In this document: piece by piece, positions 19,380-29,378 of the stretch
Layout: each line of letters starts with the position of its first letter
Numbering within the stretch: position 1 is the first letter of the stretch
Source of the DNA: SAR202 cluster bacterium
Lineage (GTDB): Bacteria > Chloroflexota > Dehalococcoidia > UBA6926 > VFHL01
Length of the DNA stretch: 64,000 nucleotides
Direction of reading: 5' to 3'
Assembly (NCBI GenBank): GCA_009392005.1
Contig: VFHL01000001.1
Coordinates: forward strand, 23,966 to 87,965
Made by a program: the position numbers and the translations under genes
Notes under the pieces: model-generated
The model's input: only the letters and a program-made list of their open reading frames with translations
Told to the model about the DNA's origin: nothing
Databases searched by the model: none

Positions 19380-19589
19380 CGCTTTGTTAACCGTTTCAGT
19401 AGATCTTTCCATGATCAAGGCAATGCGCATTCTTTTGTATATACCCTAGGATAGTGTGAATAGGGGTCTTTATTAGCGGGTGAACCAGGGTTTTTTAAGC
19501 TTTGTTCATCGAATCTCAAACTTTCATACTGATTTTGTCTCGTTGCGATAGAATGGAGCAGTGGCAGAGTGTTTTTGAGGAGGCAGGCC

Positions 19590-20126
19590 ATGGTCGAGAT
19601 GACCATCGATAGTATTCGTGTCAGCATTACAAATTACCAGCGTGTCATCATCCTTCGAGAAAAAAACGCAGAGCGTCTTTTGCCAATATGGATTGGTCCA
19701 GCGGAGGCAGATTCCATCGCAGTAAAGTTGCAAGATGTATCTGTGCCTCGACCGTTGACGCATGACTTGTTGGAAAATGTGATTTCAAATCTTGGTGCGA
19801 AGATCGATCATATCAATGTTTCAAAATTAAGTGATGATACGTTTTACGCGAATATTATTTTGAATGTTGCAGGTCGCATGATTGATATTGATTCAAGGCC
19901 TAGTGACGCTATAGCACTTGCTGTCCGAGCAAAAGTCCCGATTTTTGTGGATGATTCTGTACTTGATAAAGCTGCAGTATTAATCGACAAAAAAACTGGG
20001 GGTGTCATTGTGCCCGAAAATCCAGGACTAGAGAAAAAAGAAGTTACAGATGAAGAGATGCGGAGACTCTCTGCTTTTCAAGATTTCATTAACGATTTAG
20101 ATTTGGAAGATTTTGATGAGACGTAG
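19590..20126 (+). CDS. Bifunctional nuclease family protein (DUF151)
   Basis: The 178-residue protein matches the DUF151 (BFN) family: the LPIWIGPAEADSIAVKLQ segment, then RPLTHDLLENVISNLGA and the RPSDAIALAVRAKVPIFV motif. Plant and Thermotoga relatives have been reported as bifunctional nucleases. I start it at the ATG at 19590, which is preceded by GAGGAGG at 19577-19583; an upstream GTG at 19569 lies before this site and is unlikely. It stands alone, divergent from iscS and followed by the tRNA-Ser gene on the opposite strand. Confidence 0.88.
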   Translation: MVEMTIDSIRVSITNYQRVIILREKNAERLLPIWIGPAEADSIAVKLQDVSVPRPLTHDLLENVISNLGAKIDHINVSKLSDDTFYANIILNVAGRMIDIDSRPSDAIALAVRAKVPIFVDDSVLDKAAVLIDKKTGGVIVPENPGLEKKEVTDEEMRRLSAFQDFINDLDLEDFDET

Positions 20127-20159
20127 CAACATAATTAAAAGTGATTGATTTGTGTGAAT

Positions 20160-20249
20160 TGGCGGAGGGAGTGGGATTCGAACCCACGGTACGCGTGAAC
20201 GCACAACGGTTTTCAAGACCGTCGCCTTAATCCGCTCGGCCATCCCTCC
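20160..20249 (-). tRNA. tRNA-Ser (anticodon UGA)
   Basis: On the minus strand the 7-bp acceptor stem GGAGGGA/TCCCTCC, a GCCGAGCGG-type D-arm, the anticodon loop CTTGAAA (anticodon TGA), a long class II variable arm and the T-loop GGTTCGAATCC are all visible. The discriminator is G and CCA is encoded at 20160-20162. The long variable arm supports serine identity. Confidence 0.96.
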
Positions 20250-20308
20250 TGAGTTTTCTTGGTGAGATCACTCGTATGGAACAGTTGCTATCTCAGGTTA
20301 TAACTGGT

Positions 20309-21517
20309 TTATTGATTTGAATCAGCTTGTTGCACCGCGACAACATTTGGTTCACCGACACCCCAATACAGGGTGACATGAGGAAAGGGTATCTCAATTC
20401 CTACTTCGTCGAAAGCTTTTTTGACGCGGAGACGAAATTGGCCCATGACATCCCATTGCCGAATTGGCACGGTTTCTCCAATAACCTTGATATCGATGCC
20501 GGAATCCCCAAAGTTGTCGACGCGTAGAACTTGTGGGGCGTCAAGGATGTCGTCCGACCAATCGGGGTCTTCTGCCAATTCATTTCCCACTCTATTCAAA
20601 ACAGTGATTACGTGGTCCAAATCTTCTTTATATGCGACGTTGATATTTATATGAACCCGCGACTTGGTTTTCGTATAGTTGCTTGCAGTTTTTATCTCGC
20701 CATTTGGAATGAAGTGTTGGATGTAGTCGATATCACGGAGGACTGTGCGTCGCAAGTTAATGTCTTCAACAAGGCCGACAGTGCCAGCCACGCTCACGAC
20801 ATCTCCAACGCGGTATTGGTTTTCTAAGATAATAAAAATACCTGAAAAAATATCGCGGACTAAACTTTGCGCACCAAACCCAACCGCGATACCAACAACT
20901 CCAGCAGCCGCTAACAAGGGAGCCAGATTGATGCCTAATTGTGCCATGACAAGTAAAAATGTGATCGTCAGTATAGCAACGCTTGTTCCTGTCATAAGAA
21001 CACTTGTTAGGGTTTCGACGTGTTTTTCTATTTCGGTTTCGAGATCTTCTTCGGAGGCTTTTCGTACTCTGTCATTGATAAATATTGGTATCAGGTGTTT
21101 GGCAAAGCGATATATCAAGTATGCGGGGAATATGACGATCACTGAATGAAGGCCGGGACCCGAAACCCAGTTAACTATAACTAATCCAAATTCTCGCGCG
21201 AGAGCCCAAATTGCTTCTTGATTATCGCCGATGCCAGCGGTAAAGGTTATTACCCCGATTACCAGAGCTCCCAAAGCAATCATGAAACGGAGTGTTTTTA
21301 TCACAGGCCGTTGAATTTCGTTTGATTGGATTGGTTGTATTAATGATGGATAGTCTCCAGGAACTGTACGTTCAATCCAGGAAAATGTTTTTTTTGTTAC
21401 CACCGGGATCATTGCCCATGTTGAAATTAACGTAACGAGAAGTATGACTGTCCACGTGATAAACCAAATGGGATGTGCCGCGATGCTTTCCTGGATGCTC
21501 ATCCAGTAATCCTGCAT
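20309..21517 (-). CDS. MscS family mechanosensitive channel
   Basis: The 402-residue membrane protein has an N-terminal helix (about 18-38), further helices around 75-150, and the MscS core at about 195-240. The pore-lining helix is AAAGVVGIAVGFGAQSLVRD, followed by the beta domain with GDVVSVAGTVGLVEDINLRRT. Members release solutes on hypo-osmotic shock. It follows mutL by 69 bp on the same strand and may share its transcript. Confidence 0.9.
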   Translation of the reverse strand: MQDYWMSIQESIAAHPIWFITWTVILLVTLISTWAMIPVVTKKTFSWIERTVPGDYPSLIQPIQSNEIQRPVIKTLRFMIALGALVIGVITFTAGIGDNQEAIWALAREFGLVIVNWVSGPGLHSVIVIFPAYLIYRFAKHLIPIFINDRVRKASEEDLETEIEKHVETLTSVLMTGTSVAILTITFLLVMAQLGINLAPLLAAAGVVGIAVGFGAQSLVRDIFSGIFIILENQYRVGDVVSVAGTVGLVEDINLRRTVLRDIDYIQHFIPNGEIKTASNYTKTKSRVHININVAYKEDLDHVITVLNRVGNELAEDPDWSDDILDAPQVLRVDNFGDSGIDIKVIGETVPIRQWDVMGQFRLRVKKAFDEVGIEIPFPHVTLYWGVGEPNVVAVQQADSNQ

Positions 21518-21586
21518 TTTTCGAACCCCTTTATGCTTTGAGATGTTTCTTTAGAGTATAAAGTCTTGAGAGTCTTTTTTCTTGTA

Positions 21587-23293
21587 TTACCGTTCAAACG
21601 CCTTATTAATTTGTGTTGTTGTAATCGACATAGTTGTTGGTCGTCCGTGAGGACATAGTCGTGGAAAACCCGCTTCACTAAGTTGTCGTAAGAGTGCATC
21701 CATTTCTTGCATTGTTAATACTTGGCCAGCACGTATGGTACTGTGGCATGCTACTGAGGCAGCAATGATTTGTTCCCGTTCTGTGAGAAGCTTTTTGTCA
21801 CCAAAACCATCCAATATCTCTAGGAATGTCTTAGAAAATTCATCATCGCGTAGATTTGTTGGAACTGCGCGTAAGAGTATTGTTTGTGCACCAAAAATAT
21901 CCCATTGAAATCCGAATGATGTCATCTCATCTTTGATTTCGGATAATGCCAAAAATTGACTGGAGTTGAGATCTAAAGAAAGGGGATCGAGCAATCCTTG
22001 GATGGTAGTTTCATGGTTTTGGGATTTGTTTAGAATTTCATCAAATCTGATTCTCTCATGCGCTGCATGCTGATCAATCAAATATAATCCGTTTGGTCCT
22101 TCCGCAACGATGTAAGTTGTGTGAATTTGCCCAATAGTACGCATGATTGTTCCGGTTTCCAAGATTGTGTTTTCTTGTATCTTGTCTGCGCGCACCACGC
22201 CGCTTGTTGGGAACGCCTCTTGGATGATTTTATTGGAGAACTCAATTAATGGTTGGTCTTGGGGATTTATTGCGCGTATCAATGGTGATGGAAATGTCGT
22301 TACAGGTGTTTCTATTGCGCGCGTCAGAGCTCGCTTAAGTGCAGAAAAAATAATGCCGTCGTGTTGAAACCTCACTTCAGCTTTTGTCGGGTGTACATTC
22401 ACATCTATTTCATCTAGTGGTATCTCGATATTGAGAACAGCGATAGGGTACTTTCGCTTAGGTAAAATTTCTCTGTAGAACTCGTCTAATGCATATGAAA
22501 GTAGGCGGCTTTGTATCCATCTTCCGTTGATAAAAAAAGCTTGCTTATCACGTCGAGATCGATTGATTTCTGGTGGACTAATGAGCCCGGTGACGTTTAT
22601 CAGGTCTTTGGGATTAGGTGGGGTGATTTCAACTAATGATTGAGCGACGTTGATACCGAGGTACTCAATTAATACGTCATTAATGTCACCATTACCAGCT
22701 GAATGGAACAACGGCTGGTCATCATTTAATAGACGGAAGCTGACATTAGGGGCAGACAGGGCGAGATTGGTCACGGTTCTGTGAATTGCGGTCATTTCGG
22801 CTCTTGGCGTTTTAAGGAATTTTAGTCGCGCAGGGAAATCCGAAAAAAGATCGTGTACTGCGACTGAAGTACCAGAAGGAGCTCCTTGTTCGCCCTGACC
22901 TTGAATCTTGCTATTTTTGATTTCAATATATGAACCTGATTTGACATCGCGTGTTCTGCTGGTGCAAATGACTCGGGACACGGCGGCAATGCTCGGTAAT
23001 GCTTCACCCCGAAAACCAAACGTATTGATACTTGCGAGATCTGATTCATGAACAATCTTGCTAGTTCCATGTCTTTCGAAAGCGAGGTGTAATTCACGTT
23101 GAGATATACCTATGCCGTTATCTGTGACTCGAATGAGTTTCGTACCACCATTTTCGATATCGATCTCAATACGCGAGGCGTTTGCATCCAATGCATTCTC
23201 GATCAGCTCTTTTACTACGGATGCTGGTCGCTCAATTACTTCGCCTGCGGCAATCCGGGCAGCCACGTTATCAGGTAAGATCTCGATGCTCAT
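21587..23293 (-). CDS. mutL: DNA mismatch repair protein MutL
   Basis: MutL couples mismatch recognition by MutS to strand removal. The N-terminal GHKL ATPase motifs are ELIENALDA, DNGIGI and GFRGEAL. The C-terminal domain carries DQHAAHERIRFDE, which fits the DQHA(X)2E(X)4E endonuclease motif, plus ACHSTIRAG and CPHGRP near the end, so strand-nicking activity is expected, as in MutH-less bacteria. The ATG at 23293 is chosen over the adjacent TTG. Length 568. mutS lies 22 bp upstream in the same direction. Confidence 0.95.
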   Translation of the reverse strand: MSIEILPDNVAARIAAGEVIERPASVVKELIENALDANASRIEIDIENGGTKLIRVTDNGIGISQRELHLAFERHGTSKIVHESDLASINTFGFRGEALPSIAAVSRVICTSRTRDVKSGSYIEIKNSKIQGQGEQGAPSGTSVAVHDLFSDFPARLKFLKTPRAEMTAIHRTVTNLALSAPNVSFRLLNDDQPLFHSAGNGDINDVLIEYLGINVAQSLVEITPPNPKDLINVTGLISPPEINRSRRDKQAFFINGRWIQSRLLSYALDEFYREILPKRKYPIAVLNIEIPLDEIDVNVHPTKAEVRFQHDGIIFSALKRALTRAIETPVTTFPSPLIRAINPQDQPLIEFSNKIIQEAFPTSGVVRADKIQENTILETGTIMRTIGQIHTTYIVAEGPNGLYLIDQHAAHERIRFDEILNKSQNHETTIQGLLDPLSLDLNSSQFLALSEIKDEMTSFGFQWDIFGAQTILLRAVPTNLRDDEFSKTFLEILDGFGDKKLLTEREQIIAASVACHSTIRAGQVLTMQEMDALLRQLSEAGFPRLCPHGRPTTMSITTTQINKAFER

Positions 23294-23315
23294 CAAGCCC
23301 TCTTTTTGGTCGTCG

Positions 23316-26000
23316 TTAAAGAGACCCCTCTGGATTTTCTTTCTCTACTTGTTCTGTTGCCATCTCTCCACTTTGCTCTTTATTGGGGACTGAGTCACGC
23401 GTTTTTTCATACAACTCGTATAATTTCGCAAGAGCACTTAGGGGTGTCATGTTGTCTAGATCCAACTCCGCGATTTCTCTATCCATAATACTTGGAACGG
23501 AAAAATCTTCAGGAATTAGTCGCATTTGCGTAGATGTTTGAAAATTAGATTTGGTGTTGACTAAATCTTCGTGCAAGATGGAATTTTTGGGGCCTTGATT
23601 TTCTAACTGTTCGAGCATATCTTCGGCGCGGCGAGTTACGGGTATTGGGATCCCTGCCATTTTTGCTACATGAATCCCATAGCTTCGCTCGGCACCTCCG
23701 TCAACGACATGTCGAAGAAATGTCACACGGTTTCTTTTTTCCTCAACATCCATACGCCAATTTCGCGCGTGCGGTAGCTGTTCACCAAGGGTAATCAGTT
23801 CGTGATAGTGAGTGGCGAAAAGAGTTTTAGAGCCCAATTTTGGGGAATTGTGGATGTGTTCTGCTACAGACCAAGCTAAGGAAAGACCATCATATGTGCT
23901 AGTTCCGCGTCCGATTTCATCTAGGATGATTAGTGACTTCTTCGTCGCCTCATTGAGAATCATTGCCGTTTCTGTCATTTCAACCATGAAGGTGGATCGT
24001 CCAGTACTAAGGTCATCTTGCAAACCAATTCTGCTGAAAATGCGATCGGTCAAACCTATTTTTGCCTCGTCTGCTGGGATGAAACTACCAATCTGAGACA
24101 TCAGAGTCAGCAAGGCAACTTGTCTCAAGTAAGTGGATTTGCCAGACATATTGGGTCCTGTGAGGAATACAAGTTGGGCGTCGTCACAAGACATTAATGT
24201 ATCGTTCGGAACGAATGGCTCTTTGGACAGTTTTTCTGCTATCGGATGTCGTCCACCTTTAATTTCAATTATGTCGTTTTGACTAAGCTCTGGTCGCACA
24301 AACTGATTCCGTACGGCGACCTCAGCTAAGCTTGATAATACGTCTGTTTGCGCGATCGACTTTCCGGTTGAAAGGATTTTTTGAGACTCCTCACCCACTT
24401 GGCTACAAATTTGGCGATATGTCGCTTGTTCGAGTTGGCTTAGGCGTTCTTGGGCATTAAGGAGGTATGTTTCGGCATCTTTCAGTTCAGCAGTGAAATA
24501 ACGTTCTGCGTTGGCAAGCGTTTGTTTGCGAATATAATCTTCGGGAACCCGTGACAAGTTTGATTTTGTAACCTCAATGTAATAACCGAAAACTTTGTTG
24601 TAACCAAGTTTGAGATTTTTTACACCGGTACGTTCTCGCTCTTTCGTTTCTAAATTGGCAAGGTATTCACGTTTCTTAATAGACGCGTCTCTTAATTGGT
24701 CAAGTTCTTCTGAGAATCCTTTTCGGATTACTCCTCCGTCACCCGGTGTTGGTGAAGGGTCATCATTTAGGGATTTTGTGAGCAAGAGAATGGTTTCAGT
24801 ATGTGGATGTATAGCGGCTATAATTGTTCTTAGCTGAATGCCGACCTCATGATAATTTTGGAATTCTGCTTTGATGGCGACGGCTTTCTGCAAAGAACTT
24901 CGTAAATTCACAAGCTCACGAGGGGTTGCGTATCCACTTTTCACTCGATTTATGAGCCTTTCAAGGTCGCCCATGGAGTTTAATACTTCACGTGTCTTTG
25001 CGCGAGGAAGAGGATTTTCGTATATCCAATTGACTGCCTCCTGCCTCTCCTTCAGTTGTGTAAGGTCTGTGAGTGGCTGTCCAATCCAATGCTGAATAAG
25101 GCGTCCTCCCATTGAGGTTAAAGTCGAATCAAGAATTGAAAGTAAGGAGTCATCTTCACTTTTCATACTAGTACTTTCAAAGAGTTCTAAATTGCGGATA
25201 GTTTGCGGATCTAGGCTCATAAATGGGTCTAAAGTAGCTGTGTTAAGTGATTGGATTTGAGGCAATGCGCCAATTTGAGTTTCTTGAAGATAGCGTAATG
25301 TTGCACCAGCGGCTTGGATGGCAAGTGGCAACTTCGCACAGCCAAATTCTTCCGTAGATTCGGTTCTAAAGTGTTCGAGTAGTGATTCTTCTGCAACATT
25401 AGTGCGGAAAGTCTCCTTGCTTAGTGCAGTGATTGTTGTTGGCCAAGTTGTGTCTGGCACAGAAGCATCATTAGGAATGAGAATTTCAGCCGGACGCAAA
25501 AGGGCAAGTTTTGTTGCGAGTTGTGTTTTGCGGAGTTGCATTGTTACGAATTCTGATGTCGTGATATCTACATATGCCAGTCCAGCTTCATCATGGTTCG
25601 TGCTAATCGCGACCAGGTAATTATTGGAGGAGGTTTCAAGTAGATCCGGTTCAAGAACTGTCCCTGGTGTCACAACGCGGACGACTGCCCGGTCCACAAG
25701 CCCTTTTGATAGTGCAGGGTCGGATGTTTGTTCACAGATTGCCACTTTTTGTCCCTGGTCCATCAATTTCGCGAGGTGCGCTTCTAATGTATGGATTGGG
25801 ATTCCGGCCAGAGGTACACGCTGTCCTTTGCCCATTTCTCTAGACGTCAACGCTATATCCAAGAGTTGAGAAAGGATCTTTGCATCTTCACCAAAGGTTT
25901 CATAAAAATCACCCATTCGGAACAAAAGAAGAATATCCGGATATTGCTCCTTGATGCGATTATATTGAGCCCTTACGGGAGTTTCTTTTGATATCGCCAT
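23316..26000 (-). CDS. mutS: DNA mismatch repair protein MutS
   Basis: It recognises mismatches and small loops as a dimeric ATPase. The mismatch-binding [10 protein letters not shown] motif (Phe and Glu wedge) is near residue 28. The C-terminal ATPase has Walker [22 protein letters not shown] and the FATHYHEL signature. I use the ATG at 26000 (894 aa, [13 protein letters not shown]), the usual MutS beginning; the open frame continues 62 codons upstream without conserved content. It forms a mutS-mutL pair, with mscS downstream. Confidence 0.95.
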   Translation of the reverse strand: MAISKETPVRAQYNRIKEQYPDILLLFRMGDFYETFGEDAKILSQLLDIALTSREMGKGQRVPLAGIPIHTLEAHLAKLMDQGQKVAICEQTSDPALSKGLVDRAVVRVVTPGTVLEPDLLETSSNNYLVAISTNHDEAGLAYVDITTSEFVTMQLRKTQLATKLALLRPAEILIPNDASVPDTTWPTTITALSKETFRTNVAEESLLEHFRTESTEEFGCAKLPLAIQAAGATLRYLQETQIGALPQIQSLNTATLDPFMSLDPQTIRNLELFESTSMKSEDDSLLSILDSTLTSMGGRLIQHWIGQPLTDLTQLKERQEAVNWIYENPLPRAKTREVLNSMGDLERLINRVKSGYATPRELVNLRSSLQKAVAIKAEFQNYHEVGIQLRTIIAAIHPHTETILLLTKSLNDDPSPTPGDGGVIRKGFSEELDQLRDASIKKREYLANLETKERERTGVKNLKLGYNKVFGYYIEVTKSNLSRVPEDYIRKQTLANAERYFTAELKDAETYLLNAQERLSQLEQATYRQICSQVGEESQKILSTGKSIAQTDVLSSLAEVAVRNQFVRPELSQNDIIEIKGGRHPIAEKLSKEPFVPNDTLMSCDDAQLVFLTGPNMSGKSTYLRQVALLTLMSQIGSFIPADEAKIGLTDRIFSRIGLQDDLSTGRSTFMVEMTETAMILNEATKKSLIILDEIGRGTSTYDGLSLAWSVAEHIHNSPKLGSKTLFATHYHELITLGEQLPHARNWRMDVEEKRNRVTFLRHVVDGGAERSYGIHVAKMAGIPIPVTRRAEDMLEQLENQGPKNSILHEDLVNTKSNFQTSTQMRLIPEDFSVPSIMDREIAELDLDNMTPLSALAKLYELYEKTRDSVPNKEQSGEMATEQVEKENPEGSL

Positions 26001-26096
26001 GACACTCTTATTGTACCGGGTACGGCGCTCAAGAAATAGGCGCTTACCGCTCAGTTTATTGTGTAGGTTTAACTCATCTGTACCATATCTTGACAG

Positions 26097-26109
26097 TAGC
26101 ACCGTGCTA
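26097..26109. promoter_or_regulatory. Perfect dyad, candidate operator
   Basis: TAGCAC and GTGCTA flank a single C in the 138-bp divergent region between mutS and the alpha/beta hydrolase. It directly follows a TTGACA (26090-26095) and overlaps TACAAT (26108-26113). These hexamers are only 12 bp apart, so the dyad, rather than the pair, is the notable element. It could bind a dimeric repressor controlling either gene. Confidence 0.35.
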
Positions 26110-26138
26110 CAATTCCGATATGCGTGAAGGAGGATATT

Positions 26139-26747
26139 ATGCCATCGGTAAAAATTAATGATGCGGAACTTTATTACGAGATTCATGGTGATGGTTTCCC
26201 GCTTGTTTTATCTCATTCAGGGAGATCAGGATTGGTGAATTTTGCAAATAACGTTGCACCTTTAGCGGAAAAATACAAAGTTATTTTATATGATCGGCGT
26301 GGCGTGGATCGATCTAAAGCACCTGATGGGACAGATTCTGCTGATACATGGGTCAGCGATTTGCATGAATTATTGAAACATTTGGGTGTAGAGAAAGCAT
26401 ATATAGGAGGAGTCTCTTATGGCGCTATGCTGAGTGTGGATTACCTATTTGCGCATCCAGAAATGGTTGCGGGTGTAATCAGCGCTTGTGGAAGTCCTTT
26501 TGGGTATGAAGGGTCTACTCCAATGCCAGATCATAGAAATGATTTGCCTCATGTCACAACACCGGTTTTATGGATTTTTGGGGAAACTGACGAAGGATTC
26601 CCGCCTAGCATGGGGGAAGAAGCTCAACGGTTAACCCCTGGAAGTGACTTGGTTGTGGTTGATGGAGTTGGGCATTCACCTCAAACGGAGGCTCCTGAGG
26701 TCTTTAATGACGCAATACTGAATTTTCTTGGGAAAATAGATTCTTAA
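26139..26747 (+). CDS. Small alpha/beta hydrolase
   Basis: The 202-residue protein has the nucleophile elbow GVSYG (Ser93), the acid in FGETDE (Asp151) and the histidine in GVGHSPQTE (His179), so the catalytic triad is complete. HSGRSGL near residue 26 is the oxyanion-hole region. The cap domain found in most 270-residue relatives is missing: strand 6 is followed almost at once by [12 protein letters not shown]. The ATG at 26139 is behind a perfect AAGGAGG (26127-26133); a GTG at 26124 precedes this site and is rejected. The substrate is unknown. Confidence 0.82.
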   Translation: MPSVKINDAELYYEIHGDGFPLVLSHSGRSGLVNFANNVAPLAEKYKVILYDRRGVDRSKAPDGTDSADTWVSDLHELLKHLGVEKAYIGGVSYGAMLSVDYLFAHPEMVAGVISACGSPFGYEGSTPMPDHRNDLPHVTTPVLWIFGETDEGFPPSMGEEAQRLTPGSDLVVVDGVGHSPQTEAPEVFNDAILNFLGKIDS

Positions 26748-26751
26748 AAGG

Positions 26752-26772
26752 ACTTTGCCAGTTAAACAAAGT
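26752..26772. terminator. Weak bidirectional hairpin between convergent genes
   Basis: ACTTTG, nine bases and CAAAGT form a 6-bp stem between the hydrolase stop and the purH stop. The minus-strand side is followed by CCTTTT. It is weak but well placed for both genes. Confidence 0.3.
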
Positions 26773-26793
26773 TTGAAAATAAGCTCCGCTTGA

Positions 26794-28329
26794 TTAGTGG
26801 CGAAAGTGCCTTACGCCCGTAAAGATCATAGCTATATTTGCATCATCAGCTGCTTTTATACATTCCTCATCACGGATTGATCCCCCTGGTTGGATGATCG
26901 CTGTAATACCTCCCTTGGCAGCACTTTCAATCCCATCTGCGAAAGGAAAAAAAGCATCTGACGCAAGTACAGATTCTCTGGAAGCATTTCCTGCACGGTC
27001 TAGCGCTATCCCGACACTTGTAACACGGTTGGGCTGACCCGCCCCAATACCAAGGATCGTTTTGTTTTTTGCTAGTAAAATGGCATTCGATTTGACGAAA
27101 CGCACTGCTTTCCATGCAAACTTGAGATCTGTCATTTCTTCTTCCGTAGGTTCACGTTTCGTCGCAGTTTTCCATTCTCCCTCAATATCGCTATCGACCG
27201 TTTGTACTAGAAACCCGCCACTGATTTCCCGATACTCTAATAGTTCTTGATCGGATTCTTCTTCATTAATGGATAAGATGCGAAGGTTCGTTTTTTTTCG
27301 CAGAATTTCGAGTGCGGCTGGCTCAAATTTTGGAGCAATAACGATTTCATAAAAAACATCTGACATCGCTTCGGCTGTCGCTTGGTCGATAGTTTTATTG
27401 GCTGCAACAATGCCTCCATAAGCTGAAACTGGGTCTCCGGAAAATGCTCCACGGTATGCAGTCGGGAGATCTTCATGGGTTGATAGGCCACATGGGTTCG
27501 TGTGCTTGATGATAGCGACAGCAGGGTCACTGAATCCATTTACTGCAGACCAAGCGGAATCAGCGTCAAGAATGTTATTGAACGAAAGATCTCGACCACC
27601 ATGTTGTTCGGCATTAGCTATCGATTTGGATGTGAATTGTGGTTTTACAGTTCGATATAATGCAGCCTTTTGATGTGGGTTTTCACCATAACGTAAGTCA
27701 CGACTTTTTTCTAACGCGATTGTTTTTTCGTTTGGGAACGATACATTTGCATCATCATGGTCCGTGAGAAGGTATTGAGATATAACCGAATCGTACGATG
27801 CGACATGTTGGAATGCTTTTTGGGCAAGTTGCCGGCGTTTTGTTAACGGGACATCTCCTTTTTTTAAAAGGTTTAGAACCTCGTCATAATCAGCTGGATC
27901 GGTGATTACAATCATGGATGGAAAATTTTTAGCTGCAGCTCGTAAAAGCGTTGGTCCACCAATGTCAATTTCTTCCAATGCGGTGTCAAGCGATACTGTA
28001 CGGTCTGAGACAGTATTTCTAAATGGATACAAGTTAACTGCTACGAGGTCAATCGTCTCAATCCCGTGCTGTTCCATTTGCTTGCGATCTTCTTCATTGT
28101 CGCGTCTTGCGAGAATACCACCGTGAATTAAGGGATGCAGGGTTTTCACTCGCCCATCCATAATTTCAGGGAAACCAGTGATATCTGATATTCCAGTTGC
28201 ATTAATTCCTGATTCAACTAGATTTCGTCTCGTGCCTCCGGTACTTATAATCTCCCAACCTAGATCCATTAATCCGAGTCCGAGTTTACTAATTCCCTGT
28301 TTGTCAGAAACACTTAATAACGCGCGCAT
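26794..28329 (-). CDS. purH: Bifunctional AICAR transformylase/IMP cyclohydrolase
   Basis: It performs the last two steps of IMP synthesis. The N-terminal MGS-like IMP cyclohydrolase domain (about 1-190) starts MRALLSVSDKQGI and has STGGTRRNL and TDITGFPEIMDGRVKTLHP-like content. The C-terminal AICAR transformylase domain has the folate-site KHTNPCGLS motif and AYGGIVAAN. Length 511 is standard. It is the last gene of a purF-purM-purH operon, with 3 bp between purM and purH. Confidence 0.96.
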   Translation of the reverse strand: MRALLSVSDKQGISKLGLGLMDLGWEIISTGGTRRNLVESGINATGISDITGFPEIMDGRVKTLHPLIHGGILARRDNEEDRKQMEQHGIETIDLVAVNLYPFRNTVSDRTVSLDTALEEIDIGGPTLLRAAAKNFPSMIVITDPADYDEVLNLLKKGDVPLTKRRQLAQKAFQHVASYDSVISQYLLTDHDDANVSFPNEKTIALEKSRDLRYGENPHQKAALYRTVKPQFTSKSIANAEQHGGRDLSFNNILDADSAWSAVNGFSDPAVAIIKHTNPCGLSTHEDLPTAYRGAFSGDPVSAYGGIVAANKTIDQATAEAMSDVFYEIVIAPKFEPAALEILRKKTNLRILSINEEESDQELLEYREISGGFLVQTVDSDIEGEWKTATKREPTEEEMTDLKFAWKAVRFVKSNAILLAKNKTILGIGAGQPNRVTSVGIALDRAGNASRESVLASDAFFPFADGIESAAKGGITAIIQPGGSIRDEECIKAADDANIAMIFTGVRHFRH

Positions 28330-28332
28330 AAG

Positions 28333-29367
28333 TTACACTATCTCCACTATGGGTTTATTCTCATCACGTGAAGATATTTCGCCAATGAGCCATGCGTCAT
28401 CAAGGGAATTTAAAATAGTCTGTGTATCTCGGGGGCGTGTCGCTATAATCATGCCTACCCCCATGTTGTATATGCGAAACATTTCGTCGTCGGTGACGTT
28501 CCCTGTTTTTTGAATGATTGAGAATAGTGGTGGTATTTCCCAACTATCGCGTTTTATAGTTGCTTGAGCATTTGATGGAAGAATCCGAGGTAAATTTCCG
28601 GGAATTCCCCCGCCGGTGATGTGTGCGAGGCCGCGTATTTGAGGTAGATGGCTTCGAAGTTCTTTGTAGTAATTACGATGTGGTTCCAATAGTGCTTCAC
28701 CTAAAGATCGGCCTAAGTCAGATTCATGGACCTCCAAACGACTTGGATTATTTGAAAGATCGAAGACGTGTCGAACAAATGTGTATCCATTTGTGTGCAA
28801 ACCAGATGAAGGTAAACCTATAAGGAGGTCTCCCTCGCGGATACTTTGACCATCTATTAGAGCCCATCTTTCAACAGCACCCACAATGAACCCAGCGATA
28901 TCGTAATCGTCTTCAGAATAGATGCCGGGCATTTCAGCAGTTTCACCGCCAATTAACACACAACCTGATTCTTCGCATGCCGTGGCCATTCCACGTACTA
29001 TCTCGGCTACTTTTTCAGGATGAACTTTGCCCGTCGCAAAGTAATCGAGAAAGAAAAGCGGAGAGGCCCCTAGTGTAAAAATATCGTTTACGCAGTGGTT
29101 TACCAAATCGATACCGACAGTTTCGTGTTGGTTCATCATTCCAGCAAGCAAAACTTTTGTTCCAACACTATCGGTGCTTGATGCAAGGACAGGTTCTTTG
29201 TATCCAGCCAAGTGATACAGACCCCCAAAAGGACCAATACCACTCAATACGTTTGGTGTGAAAGTTTTTTTTGCGTACGGCGCGATAAGGTCAACTGCTT
29301 TTTCTCCAGCTGCTATATCTACACCCGCATCTTTATAACTTTGAGGTCCACTCGAGTCAGGCGACAC
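28333..29367 (-). CDS. purM: Phosphoribosylformylglycinamidine cyclo-ligase (AIR synthase)
   Basis: It closes the imidazole ring using ATP to give AIR. The N-terminus carries SYKDAGVDI, followed by GIGPFGGLY, STDSVGTKV and GGETAEMPGIY, all typical of PurM, and ITGGGIPGNLPRILP in the C-terminal half. Length 344 is normal. It is the middle gene of the pur operon, 11 bp after purF. Confidence 0.96.
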   Translation of the reverse strand: MSPDSSGPQSYKDAGVDIAAGEKAVDLIAPYAKKTFTPNVLSGIGPFGGLYHLAGYKEPVLASSTDSVGTKVLLAGMMNQHETVGIDLVNHCVNDIFTLGASPLFFLDYFATGKVHPEKVAEIVRGMATACEESGCVLIGGETAEMPGIYSEDDYDIAGFIVGAVERWALIDGQSIREGDLLIGLPSSGLHTNGYTFVRHVFDLSNNPSRLEVHESDLGRSLGEALLEPHRNYYKELRSHLPQIRGLAHITGGGIPGNLPRILPSNAQATIKRDSWEIPPLFSIIQKTGNVTDDEMFRIYNMGVGMIIATRPRDTQTILNSLDDAWLIGEISSRDENKPIVEIV

Positions 29368-29378
29368 AAATGCTCCTT

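Noticed and set aside
20745-21149. 134-codon plus-strand frame
   Set aside because: It is antisense to the MscS pore region and serine/threonine-rich without pattern.
26090-26113. TTGACA/TACAAT as a sigma70 promoter
   Set aside because: The spacer is 12 bp, too short for a standard promoter; only the dyad is reported.
26001-26186. N-terminal extension of MutS
   Set aside because: The 62 extra codons reach into the divergent promoter region and lack similarity to MutS; the normal start MAISKETP is at 26000.
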